A program made the position numbers and the translations under genes. From positions 41,857,095 through 41,921,094 of the forward strand of contig OZ010599.1 of the NCBI GenBank assembly GCA_963932145.1: 64,000 nucleotides of DNA. The letters are read 5' to 3'. The stretch comes from Acanthosepion lycidas (taxonomy: Eukaryota > Mollusca > Cephalopoda > Sepiida > Sepiidae). A model generated the notes under the pieces. It saw only the letters and a list, made by a program, of their open reading frames with translations, searched no databases and had not been told where the DNA came from. This document shows, piece after piece, positions 1-10,390 of the stretch (position 1 is its first letter; each line of letters opens with the position of its first letter).

Positions 1-560
1 GATGTGACTCCCACAACACCTTGGTTGTCTCATCCTTCAAACATGCAAAAATGTTCCTCCCAACACCCAGTCACGATGCTCCCTAACAATACCCATTCAG
101 TGTGTCAGCCCCTAAGAGATATACCCAAATTCTTTTTCTTCTTATTTAATCTCCTCTCTGACTCTTAAATGTTTTGACCAGGTGATGATGGTCATATTTC
201 AGATCATATCCACAGATTACAGACAAAGCACTTTCCTTAGCAGATGAGCTGTTCCAAGTAACAGTGCCACCTACATATTCCCAATGATGTCAGGTGTCCC
301 CAAGGCATCTTGATTGCAGAGAGAATCTTGGAGAGTGTGCCAATTACAACAGGGACAACTTAAGCTGCTGTTTGGTACACTTCGCCAATTTTCTCTGCCA
401 GGTTTTGGCATGTCTGTATTTTTACATACTGCACTTTTATAATGTTCTTATTCAAAGGTACCATAACATCTATCAGGATCCATTTTTAGCTACCCTTGTG
501 CACAAGTCAGGGCAATTGTTCTCAAAGCACTTGTCAGTCAAGATAGTTGTATCCCGATGA
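1..560. other. Unassigned AT-rich sequence
   Basis: I see no coding signature, tandem structure or recognisable mobile element here. The short open frame at 294-560 has no family resemblance and is probably chance. Confidence 0.5.
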
Positions 561-561
561 G

Positions 562-640
562 GATGAGAATAAAAATAATAAGAAGAATAAGAATAAGAAG
601 AATAATAATAATAAGAAGAAATAATTATAATGATGATAAA
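562..640. repeat. AAT/AAG-rich simple repeat
   Basis: This is a run of interspersed AATAAG, AAT and AAG units on the plus strand. It is a degenerate microsatellite with no further structure. Confidence 0.8.
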
Positions 641-1394
641 TTTTTGAATTATGAAAAAAAGGAAGTAAATGTTTCTATAATGAAACTTATAGAAAACAAA
701 TTAATAGGAAATTGGCTAACAAATTTATGATAGAGAAAATATCACATATGAATTCCCCCCCACAAAAAAAATAAACAGACAAATGATATATTCTATAACA
801 GAATTTTTTGTTAAACAATTGAAAACAGGTGATTTAAAAGAGTGAACATTTTTGAAGATTTCTTGAGATCAGTTAATGAGCTTTTGTACCTATATTAAAC
901 CCTTAGAATATCCCTGGGAAAATACCCTGCAATTACTTACCATACCCTTTCTTGAGAAAGAAGTAGAAGTATAAATAATGATACAGCAAAGCCAGTGAGT
1001 GTAAAGAATATTTCCTCAAAGTGGCGGGTAGGAGGAGGTGGAAGAAGATTTCTATTTCTATTTTTTATGGTTATTATTATTATTATTTCTTTTTCTTCTT
1101 CATGCATTTACATGTGATGTCTGGTGGTTATTACTGGAGATTGAGTAACAGAAGACTCCTCAAATTTCCAGCACCTTCCTCAGTATCTTTGCCAACCTCA
1201 GCAACACTGTCATCTAGACAGTTTCACTCCTCCTTTGAATGTCTAATTCATCTAATCTCCTCACTAGTGTCCTTGGCATAGTTCTAAGAATAGTCACCGA
1301 CTTTTTTTTTTTTTTTGATCTTCGCCTCCTCCACCTCTATCTCAAATTCATTAACATCATCATCAGTAGTCAATGAGTTTTTACATCAGCAGTA
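641..1394. other. Unassigned sequence with T-rich tracts
   Basis: Apart from a TAT-rich stretch near 1070-1100 and a poly-T run near 1302-1316, nothing is recognisable. The 86-codon open frame at 1021-1281 runs through the TAT repeat and is not gene-like. Confidence 0.45.
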
Positions 1395-1398
1395 ACTA

Positions 1399-1462
1399 GC
1401 ATGGTGGAGTAATGGATAGTGGCTCTGACTGAGGAATTGGAGAAAGAAACATGATTGCCTAA
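1399..1462 (+). mobile_element. tRNA-derived SINE head fragment
   Basis: The sequence TGGAGTAATGGATAGTGGC, followed by a GAGGAATTGGAGAAAG-like stretch, matches the 5' tRNA-like head of the fuller SINE at 50,869-51,302. The copy stops before the box B region and lacks the SINE body, so it is 3'-truncated. Confidence 0.55.
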
Positions 1463-2634
1463 GTGTGTATCATACATGATAGCAAATCTTCTTAATTTTC
1501 CAGCATTCTTCCCAATATTGTATCTTATTTTAGTAATTATTTTACTAATACTTTCATTTTAATAATTTTCAGTGCTTCTTCAATTGTCTGGCCCACTTGT
1601 AAATTTGGTGCAGAAATAATTTTTGTAGATTAACATTCATTAGACATCCCTCAAGCCATAACATTTATCAGAATCCCAAAAATATTTATTTCTATCATTT
1701 TAGAAGAGGAGGGCCTATTCATAATATAAATATAGTCTCAAATTGGCCCCTGACTTCTTAGAGTTATCCATACTTTGTTTTTATTTACAAATATCAAGTT
1801 TGAAACTGTGTTTACATCATTGATAATTGTGTACAATTATGAATTGAGAAAAAGTACAACTAGTAGCAAGCAAGTCAATTTAAGTAGTGACTGGTTTTAA
1901 TGCATCCTTGAATTCCCAGTTTTTCCAACCTCAGCATTTGAAAGCATTTTAGATTTCTCCTTTTACAAGTCTAACTTAGAGCTTTCATCCTAATGATCTA
2001 ACCATAATGCTAATACCACAGGCCTATTCTGATTTTTATTTGTTCTGATAATTTTGCTTCCATTTTTTTTCTTTTCTGAGTAGGTGTTTAATGAATTCTC
2101 TGGCTATAAACATTTTCAGGAATTTCTGCCCATTTTTCTCTATTTTTTTCTTTGACTCTGAGAACACAATGATTATTTTTCTCACATAAGATCACATGAG
2201 ATCTTGTTGAATCTGTTTCTCAGAAGGCTGTTACTGCTTGGTGAATGTGGTTTTAAAGAGAAGAAAAATAGAAATTTTCTTTGTTGTTTTGCAAAATAAC
2301 ACTATTCACAAAATGTATACACTGTGGTAAATGTATTAGAATACAAAAAAATTGTATTAGAATCTATAGTATACAATTCTTTCTACATGGACCTTTGCAA
2401 TTTAGAAATAGAACAATTTATATATTTTAATAATAAAAAAAGTCATATTATTTACACTATTCAATAATAGCTGAACTATTTGTGAATGTCAATACCATAT
2501 TTTCTCAGGTGCAATTTCTTTCAAAAAACTTTCTTCATCCTCTACTTCAGTTGTAGGGCTACCAATATTTGATTAAAATCTAAACATCCTTATTTGGCAC
2601 ACTAATCTCTTGATGACTCCCAGAGTGAAATATA
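1463..2634. other. Unassigned AT-rich sequence
   Basis: No gene, tandem array or recognised element is visible in this stretch. Base composition is typical of the rest of the window. Confidence 0.4.
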
Positions 2635-2779
2635 CACTATAAGCCAAAAGTTTGGGGCCACCTTAAAAGATTTCAAAGAATCACTTAAAAATTGAAGGTT
2701 GTATGCCTTTTACAAAACTAATTTACTAGCTCACTTAGGAGTAGAAGGATTTTCCCTTCCTGAAGGGTTTTATCATATA

Positions 2780-2822
<43 letters not shown>

Positions 2823-3058
2823 GCGGAGGAGTAGAAGAAGAAGAAGAAAACCCATTACTGTAAAAGCTTCCTCAGAATGTTTACTCTCTTTGCTTAATCA
2901 ATCTAAATGTCCATTGATAATTTCAGTGTTAGTGGATTTTAAGTTTTAATTTCCCACCCAGCTCTCTAAAAGATTGGATGACATACAATAATGAGTTGAA
3001 TAGCTTCAGCACCCTAGTTTAGTAAGAGTTAATTAAATCCAAACTTTTGGTTAATAGT
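2635..3058. mobile_element. Tc1-like non-autonomous DNA transposon (MITE)
   Basis: The left end (2635-2656) reads ACTATAAGCCAAAAGTTTGG. The right end (about 3039-3058) is its imperfect reverse complement, CCAAACTTTTGGTTAATAGT. The motif GCCAAAAGTTTGG is characteristic of Tc1-family terminal repeats. About 425 bp lies between the outer ends, no transposase is encoded, and a GAT microsatellite sits inside. The flanking TA duplication is plausible but not clean. Confidence 0.65.
2783..2822. repeat. (GAT)n microsatellite
   Basis: About thirteen near-perfect GAT triplets lie inside the Tc1-like MITE. They are followed by a short GGAGGAGTAGAAGAAGAAG purine tract. Confidence 0.9.
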
Positions 3059-3145
3059 TGCTCCAAACATTTTATCTCTAGTGTACATGATTAAATTATG
3101 ATTACAAATAAAATAATGTTAAAATATATATATAAAAAAAACTAT

Positions 3146-3168
3146 GAGGGTGAGTCAAAAAGTAATGC
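3146..3168 (+). mobile_element. Single mariner-type terminal repeat
   Basis: The sequence GAGGGTGAGTCAAAAAGTAA matches the usual form of mariner terminal repeats of the GAGGGTRRGTCAAAAAG type. I could not find a partner end in inverted orientation within the next few kilobases, so this is an orphan end or a badly truncated copy. Confidence 0.45.
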
Positions 3169-4015
3169 TATATTTTTATTATCGAAGAAATAAGGAACAC
3201 AATAAAATATATCATACATCCAAAAGAATTTCCAACATCACCAGTTCCCATTGAGTATTATTATACATAAGATACTCTTTTTTTTGTTACCTTTTCACTC
3301 TGCTTGTTGTTGCATACATGTTATACTTTCTCTGCATGAGATAAATGTAAATATGTATTTGTTCTCTCTGAGAACAAAGCATATTTTTCATTCCTTTTAT
3401 TCCAGCTATGCATTCAATCCATAAAATAAGGTGTTATTATATCATGGATATAATAATGCCCATAATGGGGGAAATTAAATGGGAGTAAATCACTTTCATA
3501 TGTGATATTCTCCCATTTGCATTTGCTCACCCATTAAATGAAATAACGTATCATTAAACATTTATTTTGGATCTTATTTTTATGCTTTTTTATTTCCAAT
3601 TTCTCTCACTTATTAATTGTTGTAGAATATTAAAAAATATAACTACACTTTCAATAAAAAACAGTAAAAATCAGAAGAAAGACAAACTAATGAGTAATAA
3701 ATATTAATAAAAATGTTTAGTTAAATAATACAAATTGTATACATATTTTGTATATACAAAATGTGCCACTACCAATTTGGTCACAGAAGACCATCTTGAT
3801 AGTGCAATGATTGGATTACCTATTTAAAGAATGCACATCTCTTGTTGGGACTTCTATGAATCTATATTACTTCATTTTCATACCTGATGCATTAGCAACA
3901 GTAATTTTCAAACGGATTTTTTAATCCAACATTATATCTTTTGGTTAAAATCTGCTCTGTATATATTCTTAAATTTTATCTACAAATTTCATAATTAAGA
4001 GTAAATAATATGCAA
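3169..4015. other. Unassigned AT-rich sequence
   Basis: Nothing recognisable. A short perfect-looking palindrome around ATTTTGTATATACAAAAT (near 3750-3770) is the only local structure. Confidence 0.4.
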
Positions 4016-4510
4016 GTATTAAATAGGGTTGCACAAATTAATCAGTAATTTTATTAAATTGGATTAATCAGTTGATAATTAGTAATTTCAAATACTTGAT
4101 AATTATTAATTTCCTTAAATAGAATTGCACCATTTAATCTATTTTTAATTGGTAATTTTATTAAACAGAACTGCACTGATTGCACTGTTGATAATTGGAA
4201 ATTTAATTAAATAGGGTTGTACCATTTAATCTCTTGATGATTGGTAATTTTATTGAGTAGGTTGAACTATTGATTAATAATTGGTAATTTCAAATCAGTT
4301 GACAATTGGAAATTTCATTAAATAGGGTTGCACTGTTTAATCTGCAGATAATCAGTAATTCATTAATTTCATTAAGTAGGGTTACATCAAATAATTGGTT
4401 GATAATCATTAATTTCATTAAATTTGCAATAGAGTTGCACTGATTAATTGATAATCAGCCATTTCATTAAACAGGATTACATCAATTAATCAGTTGATAA
4501 TTGCTAAATA
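4016..4510 (+). repeat. Degenerate ~60-bp tandem repeat
   Basis: About eight diverged units follow the theme GTTGCAC..TTAATC.GTTGATAATTGGTAATTTCATTAAATAGG. Divergence is high, so the array is old. A shorter copy of the same theme in opposite orientation lies at about 6005-6125. Confidence 0.7.
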
Positions 4511-4636
4511 TAATTACTCTCAATATAAAATGACCTGGCATTTTGGCTTCAATCACTTTCCCACTGCTGCACTGTAGCTTCCCTGTGTCTTTTCTATAAA
4601 TACTTTCATGGTAATTGTTTGGATGAACTTTGGTAC

Positions 4637-4923
4637 ACATTGGGGTTAGATTTTTTTAAATTGTTGTTTTTATCCCCCTTCCCAGACAAAAATTGTACAT
4701 ATGAGGACTAGTTAGGACTTTGAGGTATTATGGTTGATGTAGTAAGAATAGTAAATAAGAATGTGTTGTTTTGGTGTAAGGAATACTGTGGTATATTTGG
4801 GTCAGTATTTATGGCTAGCTAGGGTTAATTATAAGACAGAAGAAGAAGAGCCTTTTCTCATCATCTCTTTTGGCCTTGTGCTACATTTTTGTATCTTTAC
4901 AAAATAAATATTACTTTCCACAA
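4637..4923 (+). mobile_element. 287-bp insertion of unknown class, TSD TGGTAC
   Basis: The hexamer TGGTAC occurs at 4631-4636 and again at 4924-4929. Removing the 287 bp between them restores the flanking non-LTR sequence, which is continuous in the copies at 53,255 and 59,640. The insert has a TATA-like TTATAAGACAG two-thirds along and AATAAATATT near its end. That arrangement suggests a solo LTR, but it does not start with TG or end with CA. A SINE-like or other element is possible. Confidence 0.6.
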
Positions 4924-5179
4924 TGGTACCTAGACTTTATAAATTTAAGCACAGTACTAGATTGGCAATAATGTTGCATTAATTGACAGTTGAATTGGCT
5001 AGAGGCAACCATAAGTTCTATGCTAACAGTTTCTTCTATTGCACTTCTTGCTTGGGGAACTCTCTTCTGGCTCCATGCTTTCCAGTTAAATCTGATCTTC
5101 AAAAATTTAAGTGTAATGTAAATAGCTAGCTACTGTCTTCTTGATTCCTCTTCTTTTATTATTCTCACTCCTTAATAAT

Positions 5180-5794
5180 CATGGCTAGTTCAAATGTTTC
5201 ATGCACCCCACTCCAGTCTATGATACAGGGCCCCCCCACTCTACTACATCTCAATTTTCATAAGGTAGAATTCATATAAAATGCAAATTTTATTGTAACC
5301 TAATTATGTACTATAATGGATCATATACAGTATAGTTGAACAATTCAACTAGAAAAATGGAAAATAAATACAATGTATCTAAATACAAATTAGAGACATG
5401 TTATAATAAATCATTCATCCTAAATAAATCAACAATGTTTTGTGGTAGTTTTTAACATCAACTTGAGATTTTCTTGTTAAAAAGTTAAATAATTTACCAT
5501 ATTCAATATTATCAATAAAAATAGTGAATTTTATATATTGTTTTTTCAAGACTTAGAATGTGCAAAACAAATTCACAAATTTGGATGAAAAAAAAAACAG
5601 AATGATATCAAATTCCACAAGCTTTTCATCCTTTAATAATAACCAATGGTGCCTGGTTTAATTTGTGATGTATGTAAGTAAAAAAAAGCAAATGTTGAGA
5701 AGATAGTAAGAATCATGAAGTACTGTCTGGGACCCCTAGTCAGCCTTGGGAATCCACCTAGTCAGAGGGTTTGGGGTACTACGCACCAGCTCTG
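5180..5794 (+). mobile_element. hAT-like non-autonomous element, copy A (8-bp TSD)
   Basis: The octamer TTAATAAT flanks this 615-bp segment on both sides (5172-5179 and 5795-5802), and excision restores a non-LTR 3' end. An 8-bp duplication is the hAT pattern. The ends are only loosely inverted (CATGGCTAG.. against CAGAGCTGG..). The body is non-coding. A second copy of the same family lies at 26,845-27,800 with later insertions, so this copy serves as an internal reference for the original sequence. Confidence 0.7.
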
Positions 5795-6004
5795 TTAATA
5801 ATGTTTCTCTTTTTGCTTATTCTTTCACACTGAGTAACCTATTGTCTTTTAGTGACTTTACTACCTTGCTAAGGGGTGAAAGGTTTTTTTTTAAAAAGAA
5901 TTAATGAAAAACTTTCAGAATATTATTTAAATTCACTCTATGTCTAAAATAGCAGATGACTCTCAAACGAGAGATGACATTTCTGTGATGCAATAAACAA
6001 GGAT

Positions 6005-6125
6005 GTCAAAGAATGAAAACCAATTAATTGCCAAAATAAAAAAGCTTATGCTTATTAATTGGAAAATGCTGATTGATAAATCATTACCAATTATCAGCCA
6101 GCTAATCAGTGCAAACCTAGTATTA
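6005..6125 (-). repeat. Inverted fragment of the 4016-4510 repeat
   Basis: On the minus strand the motifs TTAATCAGC-like, GATAATTGGTAAT and TTAATTGGCAATTAATTGG recur in the same order as in the array at 4016-4510. The fragment lies about 1.5 kb from the array in opposite orientation. Confidence 0.5.
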
Positions 6126-6229
6126 AATAAGTTTTATACTTGAATGATAAATGATGTCAAATGTATAAAATATCTGATGGAATATGTATATAACATATAC
6201 ATTTTCTATAGAATTAATAGATTTATTTT

Positions 6230-6665
6230 TAATCCGATAATTTTTATTACTAGAATTTTTTGCAACATGCTAGCAAATGTTGAAATCCTCACAATATTTA
6301 GAATTGTTGAAGTTATCGCTTCCTCTGCACATTTGTGCTTATATTTACAGTGCTACTACTCTGCATTATATTTTAATAATAATATATAAAAGATATGCAA
6401 ATTAAAAATATTGCATTTTTCATCATAAAATTGTTTTTAAAATAGTGGGGATATTTTGTATGTTAAATAGTAAAACTTTTAATTTTTCCCCCAAAAATTA
6501 ATGTAAATTTATTGTACTAAGCTACACACTCTAGTAAAATCAACTGTACTTTGTACACAACTTACGTGTTTGCACTTCTCACCAAAATTTGGTTTCAATT
6601 GGTGAATGTATGACTATTTTAGAGCGTGTGACTGATTAATGAAAGTCACAGAATTTTATATATAG
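6230..6665 (+). repeat. Dispersed repeat shared with 58,420-59,075
   Basis: The segments 6240-6315 and 6400-6665 match 58,425-58,500 and 58,790-59,070 in the same order and orientation. Shared landmarks are GTTGAAATCCTCACA, TTATTGTACTAAGCTA and CCAAAATTTGGTT. In the second copy a Helitron helicase fragment sits between the two blocks. The family is therefore probably Helitron-linked, but this copy has no coding sequence. Confidence 0.6.
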
Positions 6666-6877
6666 ACATCAAACATTATTATAGTGGACACTTAATAACA
6701 TTGGAAGCAATAAAAAATGCCAGATTAAAAATAAATCCATTAATTCTTTAGAAATTGCTTTGTTTACATTTCGTATACAAAACTGAGTAGATATAGGCTC
6801 TTGAGAAAAATAATCTAAATGAAGGTGATATGCTTTGCTTAAATTTGGTAAAAAGAGCCTTGCTTACTATGAAGTCT

Positions 6878-6962
6878 ATCATGGTCGAACGGTAAAGCAT
6901 GCTGGATCAAACAGTAGTTTCCCCTACAAAGGGGGACTCATGTTTGATCTCTGCCAGAGGAC
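6878..6962 (+). other. tRNA-like segment, possible SINE head
   Basis: TGGTCGAACGGTAAAGCATG resembles a box A region, and about 45 bp later TGTTTGATCTCTGCC resembles box B. A stable cloverleaf is not apparent and the 3' acceptor half does not pair, so a functional tRNA gene is unlikely. A tRNA-derived repeat is the better explanation. Confidence 0.35.
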
Positions 6963-7083
6963 ACATTTTCTTTACTTAGGTTTGTCAAGTGCACAGGTTG
7001 ACAGACATAATAGACACAGTTTAATAATAGATAAAAATGGGGTGTCTATTTCAAATAAGAAGTGTCCACTATAATGTTTGTAG

Positions 7084-7087
<4 letters not shown>

Positions 7088-7117
<30 letters not shown>
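7088..7117. repeat. (TA)n microsatellite
   Basis: About fifteen uninterrupted TA units. Confidence 0.9.
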
Positions 7118-7120
<3 letters not shown>

Positions 7121-7309
7121 GAAATATAGTTTTAAGGTGTGCTATATTTATGGGATAAAGTGCTCCATATCAGAGATAGAGCGTATGTAAATATAAATAT
7201 AAAAGTGAACATTGAAGTCAACACTTAGAGGTGACAGGCTGTTTCATGCTGGACACAATCATCAGGCCACGAATGCTGGATATTTCCTCAGCTATTTATA
7301 TATATGGGT

Positions 7310-8128
7310 CAGTGGTGTATTGTGGGTAATCTATTCTGGTGGTTATTTTTGCGGGAGTGGCTTGTTTGTTTATTTGTTTGGGTTAATTTATTTTACTTGT
7401 TTTTCATTTTCATTTTGTATTATTTATTCTTTTCATTTTTTGATGTTCTATTAACGTAGTAAAGAATTTTGGTGTGGGGATTTTCTTAGGTCACTTATTT
7501 AATAGTTTGTTTTGTTCTGGGAAGATAATTAAAGCTATTTATTCGTCCAATGTTTAGATTGCTTGCCATAGTCTATTCTGTTATTTTGGCAGGTAGACAG
7601 TTTTTAATTTATTTATTTGGATTGATTATTTTTACTTGTTTTTGCTTATTTATGCTTATTCTTATTAGTTCTAATGGTTATTTTAACGGAGGGGGGGATT
7701 TGTTAATTTGTTCATTTATTTATTTATTTGGATTACTTTTTATTAGTTTTTTTATTGTGTATATTTTTATTTATTCTATTTAGTTTTCGATTTTTGAGTA
7801 ACATAGTGATTTTCTTTTCTTTTTTTATTGATATATAGCAGTTATAGCTATTTTTACATCCAATTTTTGGATTGGTTGCTGCAGTCTATTCTGAGAGTTA
7901 TTTTGGTGGGATTGGTTTGTTAATTTGTTTATTATTATTTACTTTATTTACTTATTTGGGTTGATTGTTTTTACTTGTTTTATATATTTAATTTTTTATT
8001 TTTATTTATTCTATTTCATCTATTCTAATGGGAGTGGTTTGTTAATTTGTTTATTATTTGTTTGGTTTAATTTATTTTACTTCATTTTATTTTGTTTATT
8101 TGTATTTATTCATTTCATTTTTCGTTTT
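7310..8128 (-). mobile_element. Repeated 3' flank of a Penelope-like element
   Basis: Two to three degenerate direct copies of roughly 300 bp are visible. On the plus strand each contains GTCTATTCTG, TGTTAATTTGTTTATT, a T-rich block and AACGTAGTAA. On the minus strand, 7455-7560 still reads as a very decayed copy of the endonuclease C-terminus found intact-looking at 8129-8400. The unit therefore seems to be the ORF end plus T-rich 3' sequence, repeated downstream of the pseudogene. Penelope-like elements are known for partially duplicated terminal repeats; assignment of these copies to that arrangement is inference. Confidence 0.5.
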
Positions 8129-8546
8129 TTAATAACGTAGTAAAAATTTGTTTTCATGTCTGCATTTTGAAATGAGCTCAGATCATTTATTTAGTAATTT
8201 ATTTTGGTCTGGGAAGGTAATAATAGCTGTTTTTTCCTCCAAGCAAAGTTTGCAGGTTTTTGATTGATTCTTGTAGGCTGATGATCTTTTCCTTATTTTC
8301 CATGATATTTTCCGTGTGATGTTTGTTTTGTTTTTAATTTCCCAGATGTACTTGGAAAGCATCGTATTTACTATTTGTGAAAGATGTTTTGTGTGCATAG
8401 TTTCTTTGTTTCCAGAGTCCTTCAGTTACTCCTATGTATACTTTTTCTTCATTATCTGGTGATTTTACTTGTCTGGAGGTCCTCTCTGCCCAGAGGCAGA
8501 GAGTTTGACCAGCACAGCTGGAGACAAATCTCCAACTACAGACCAA
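8129..8546 (-). pseudogene. GIY-YIG endonuclease domain of a Penelope-like retroelement
   Basis: The minus strand encodes, in two frames joined by one frameshift near 8350, the C-terminal endonuclease of a Penelope-like RT protein. The YIG half of the motif reads KVYIGVTEG at about 8455-8430. It is followed by WKQR (the conserved catalytic Arg), a KSF-type THKTSF stretch, LSKYIWEIK, CKLCLEEK and NKLLNK. The frame then meets a TGA where the family has Arg (CGA), then continues with SELISKCRH-type residues and a normal stop at 8129-8131. Family knowledge: the domain nicks target DNA for reverse transcription. The N-terminal GIY strand is unrecognisable, the RT domain is absent, and the copy cannot be functional. 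Confidence 0.75.
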
Positions 8547-9359
8547 TATACAGTATTTACTACTGTATTTATGTGAATGGGGGCATATCCATTATCATCC
8601 ATAGGTATGCTACATCAATAACAAAAAAAATCATAAAATATAATCATAAAATTTATAATTATAAAATATTATATAAAATGATAAGATAACATAACAGATT
8701 GTGGGTTATTGAGTTACATTTCATATCCTCATGTCTTGTGTATTACTACTGAGCCAAGTTAGTATTTGGAGAACAAATACATTTTAATTTATGAGTGTGG
8801 ACATTTATTATGTCCTGAATACAGCAATCATTCTTTTCTTTTTTTTCCAAATAGGGTTTGTTTTTGCTTTTACGATGATAATTCCTACAAAACTCTCACT
8901 GCCACTGTTCACTATGACAGCCACAGCCCCAATCCCACTCTCTTGAGTACATTAACCTTTCTCAATCAAGAACTTGTTGAGACAAGAACTCAGAAAATAA
9001 ATACTATTTTTTTTTTTCCTTTTTCTCTTCTATAATATTTAATTGAATTTGGAATGAGAAAAAGAAAGTGTTGCGTGAGAAATCAAATAAATAAGTGGCG
9101 ATCAGGTTGCATGGAAATATTTCTGTGCATTTTTTCCAGTTTTATTTGAGTTTTGGGATGTTTGCAGTGGTCATAGGGGAATATTGGTATGAAATGATTG
9201 TGTTTCTGTTAGTTTCATCCGTCGTCTATCTTATTTTGTCAGCTGAAGAAAAGTGGCTATAAATAGCAGAAGATGGAAGTGAAACAGAAAAAGGAGAGCA
9301 GTAAGAAGCTGAAAAAGAATCCCTAATAATATTTTGTTAAAAGCAAAAAGAAAAATAAC
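8547..9359. other. Unassigned AT-rich sequence
   Basis: No gene or element is recognised. The open frame at 8766-9035 has no family resemblance. The stretch near 8620-8690 is almost pure A/T. Confidence 0.4.
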
Positions 9360-9890
9360 CACTATCGCAATAAAAAGGAGAGTCATTAATACAAGGAGGT
9401 GCTGAAAAATTCTCCATTCAACTCACTTCCCAACTGATATCTTATTGAAATATTGGTTTCAGGAAGTGGGTCAAGATAGGAACTTTTCAGGAACCCCTTG
9501 TAAGAAAAACAATTAAAGTAGAAAAATGTTTTTTAAGAGGAAACTGAAGTGGATGTGTCATATTTTATCCTGGCAAAATGTGAATATTAATAGTTAAAGA
9601 GAAAGAAAAGGGTAAAATATATTAAATGATTTTGTTTTTCTTACAATAATGTTCACCCTACATGAGGCTCAAGAGCTTTTCAATGAAGAGGATTACAGTG
9701 TAAAAGGCATCATGCTAAGCAAGGTGATAATGCCACCAAGATGCAAGGATCTACTGGAAGTGAAAGAGAAGGAAAAGACTTTGTATATTGTCGGGTTTAC
9801 ACTCCTCCCAGTTCTTTTAAACTTGTTTCCTGTTTAGCATTGGGTTTCTGCTTCGTTCTAAAGTCTACTTTAACTCTATACTTCTAACAT
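9360..9890 (+). mobile_element. Dispersed repeat family R1, longest copy
   Basis: 9385-9680 matches the reverse complement of 27,105-27,390 (landmarks GGAGGTGCTGAAAA, CACTTCCCAA, AAAATGTGAATATTAA, GGCTCAAGAGC). The part at 9648-9700 also matches 35,772-35,820 and 45,285-45,330. The part at 9792-9890 matches the reverse complement of 35,860-35,970. The family is a multi-copy non-coding element; its class is unknown. Confidence 0.6.
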
Positions 9891-10029
9891 CTTCACTTAA
9901 ACTCTTAACTTTTATTTACTATACTATTTTATTAAAGCAATTGATTGATTGATTAGTCTTTTAAAGCTTATCAACCTTTTGCAGTTTTTTTTTTTCTTTT
10001 TTTTCAATCAATTCATCCCAATCAATGTG

Positions 10030-10150
10030 ATAATTAAGACACAAAGGGTTACTGGGAGTGAAAGAGAATGAGAAAACTTTAGAAGAAACAAGAAGCCCAA
10101 TACTCCTGTTGAAAAGACCAGGGTGGAGTGTGAACCGGATGATAAAGTCA
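10030..10150 (+). mobile_element. Fragment of dispersed repeat R1
   Basis: GGGAGTGAAAGAGAATGAGA and AAGCCCAATACTCCTGTTG match segments of the R1 copies at 9751-9785 and 35,880-35,960. It lies 150 bp downstream of a longer R1 copy and may be part of the same insertion. Confidence 0.5.
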
Positions 10151-10254
10151 AAATACATTTTTGGATTATAAGAATAATTCTATTTTTGGGGGGGGAGTGA
10201 ATACTATATTAATAACATTTGGAGATAATAATGACTTTCAGATGCAATCATACC

Positions 10255-10390
10255 ATTTAACCCATAGTTGGAGGAAGAAGAGATGGATTCATACCTTCCC
10301 AAGGATATTTACACATAAGTGAATATAACAAACCTGAGTGGAATTCAAACTCAGCTTTTCAATTTCTTATTTCAGACCATCTGCACATAC
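10255..10390 (-). mobile_element. tRNA-derived SINE, 5' half
   Basis: Read on the minus strand, GCTGAGTTTGAATTCCA (box B), a CACTTATGTG stretch, CCTTGGGAAGGTATGAATCC and ATCTCTTC match the SINE at 50,915-51,020. Its 5' end abuts the 5S rRNA pseudogene in the same orientation. The box A part is poorly preserved. Confidence 0.65.

Larger units (their letters stand above)
4525..5890 (+). mobile_element. Non-LTR retrotransposon 3' end, twice interrupted
   Basis: Three separated segments (4525-4636, 4924-5179, 5795-5890) together match the 3' end seen more completely at 59,530-59,990 and 45,775-46,222. The shared landmarks are a CCTGGCATTTTGGCTTCAATC-like start, a TACTAGATTGGC core, a CAGTTTCTTCTATTGCACTTC region and a terminal CTTGCTAAGGGGTGAAA before an A/T-rich tail. 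Family knowledge suggests this is the C-terminal coding tail plus 3' UTR of a non-LTR element whose RT-proximal part is preserved at 59,278. Two younger insertions at 4637-4923 and 5180-5794 split it. No frame is open. Confidence 0.7.

Noticed and set aside
6878..6962. Functional tRNA gene
   Set aside because: Box A- and B-like phrases exist, but no acceptor stem pairing or T-run terminator was found. Listed as tRNA-like only.
7212..8140. Series of hydrophobic plus-strand open frames resembling small membrane proteins
   Set aside because: The T-rich strand of a degenerate repeat gives F/L/I/Y-rich translation. The minus strand explains the region better as Penelope 3' sequence.
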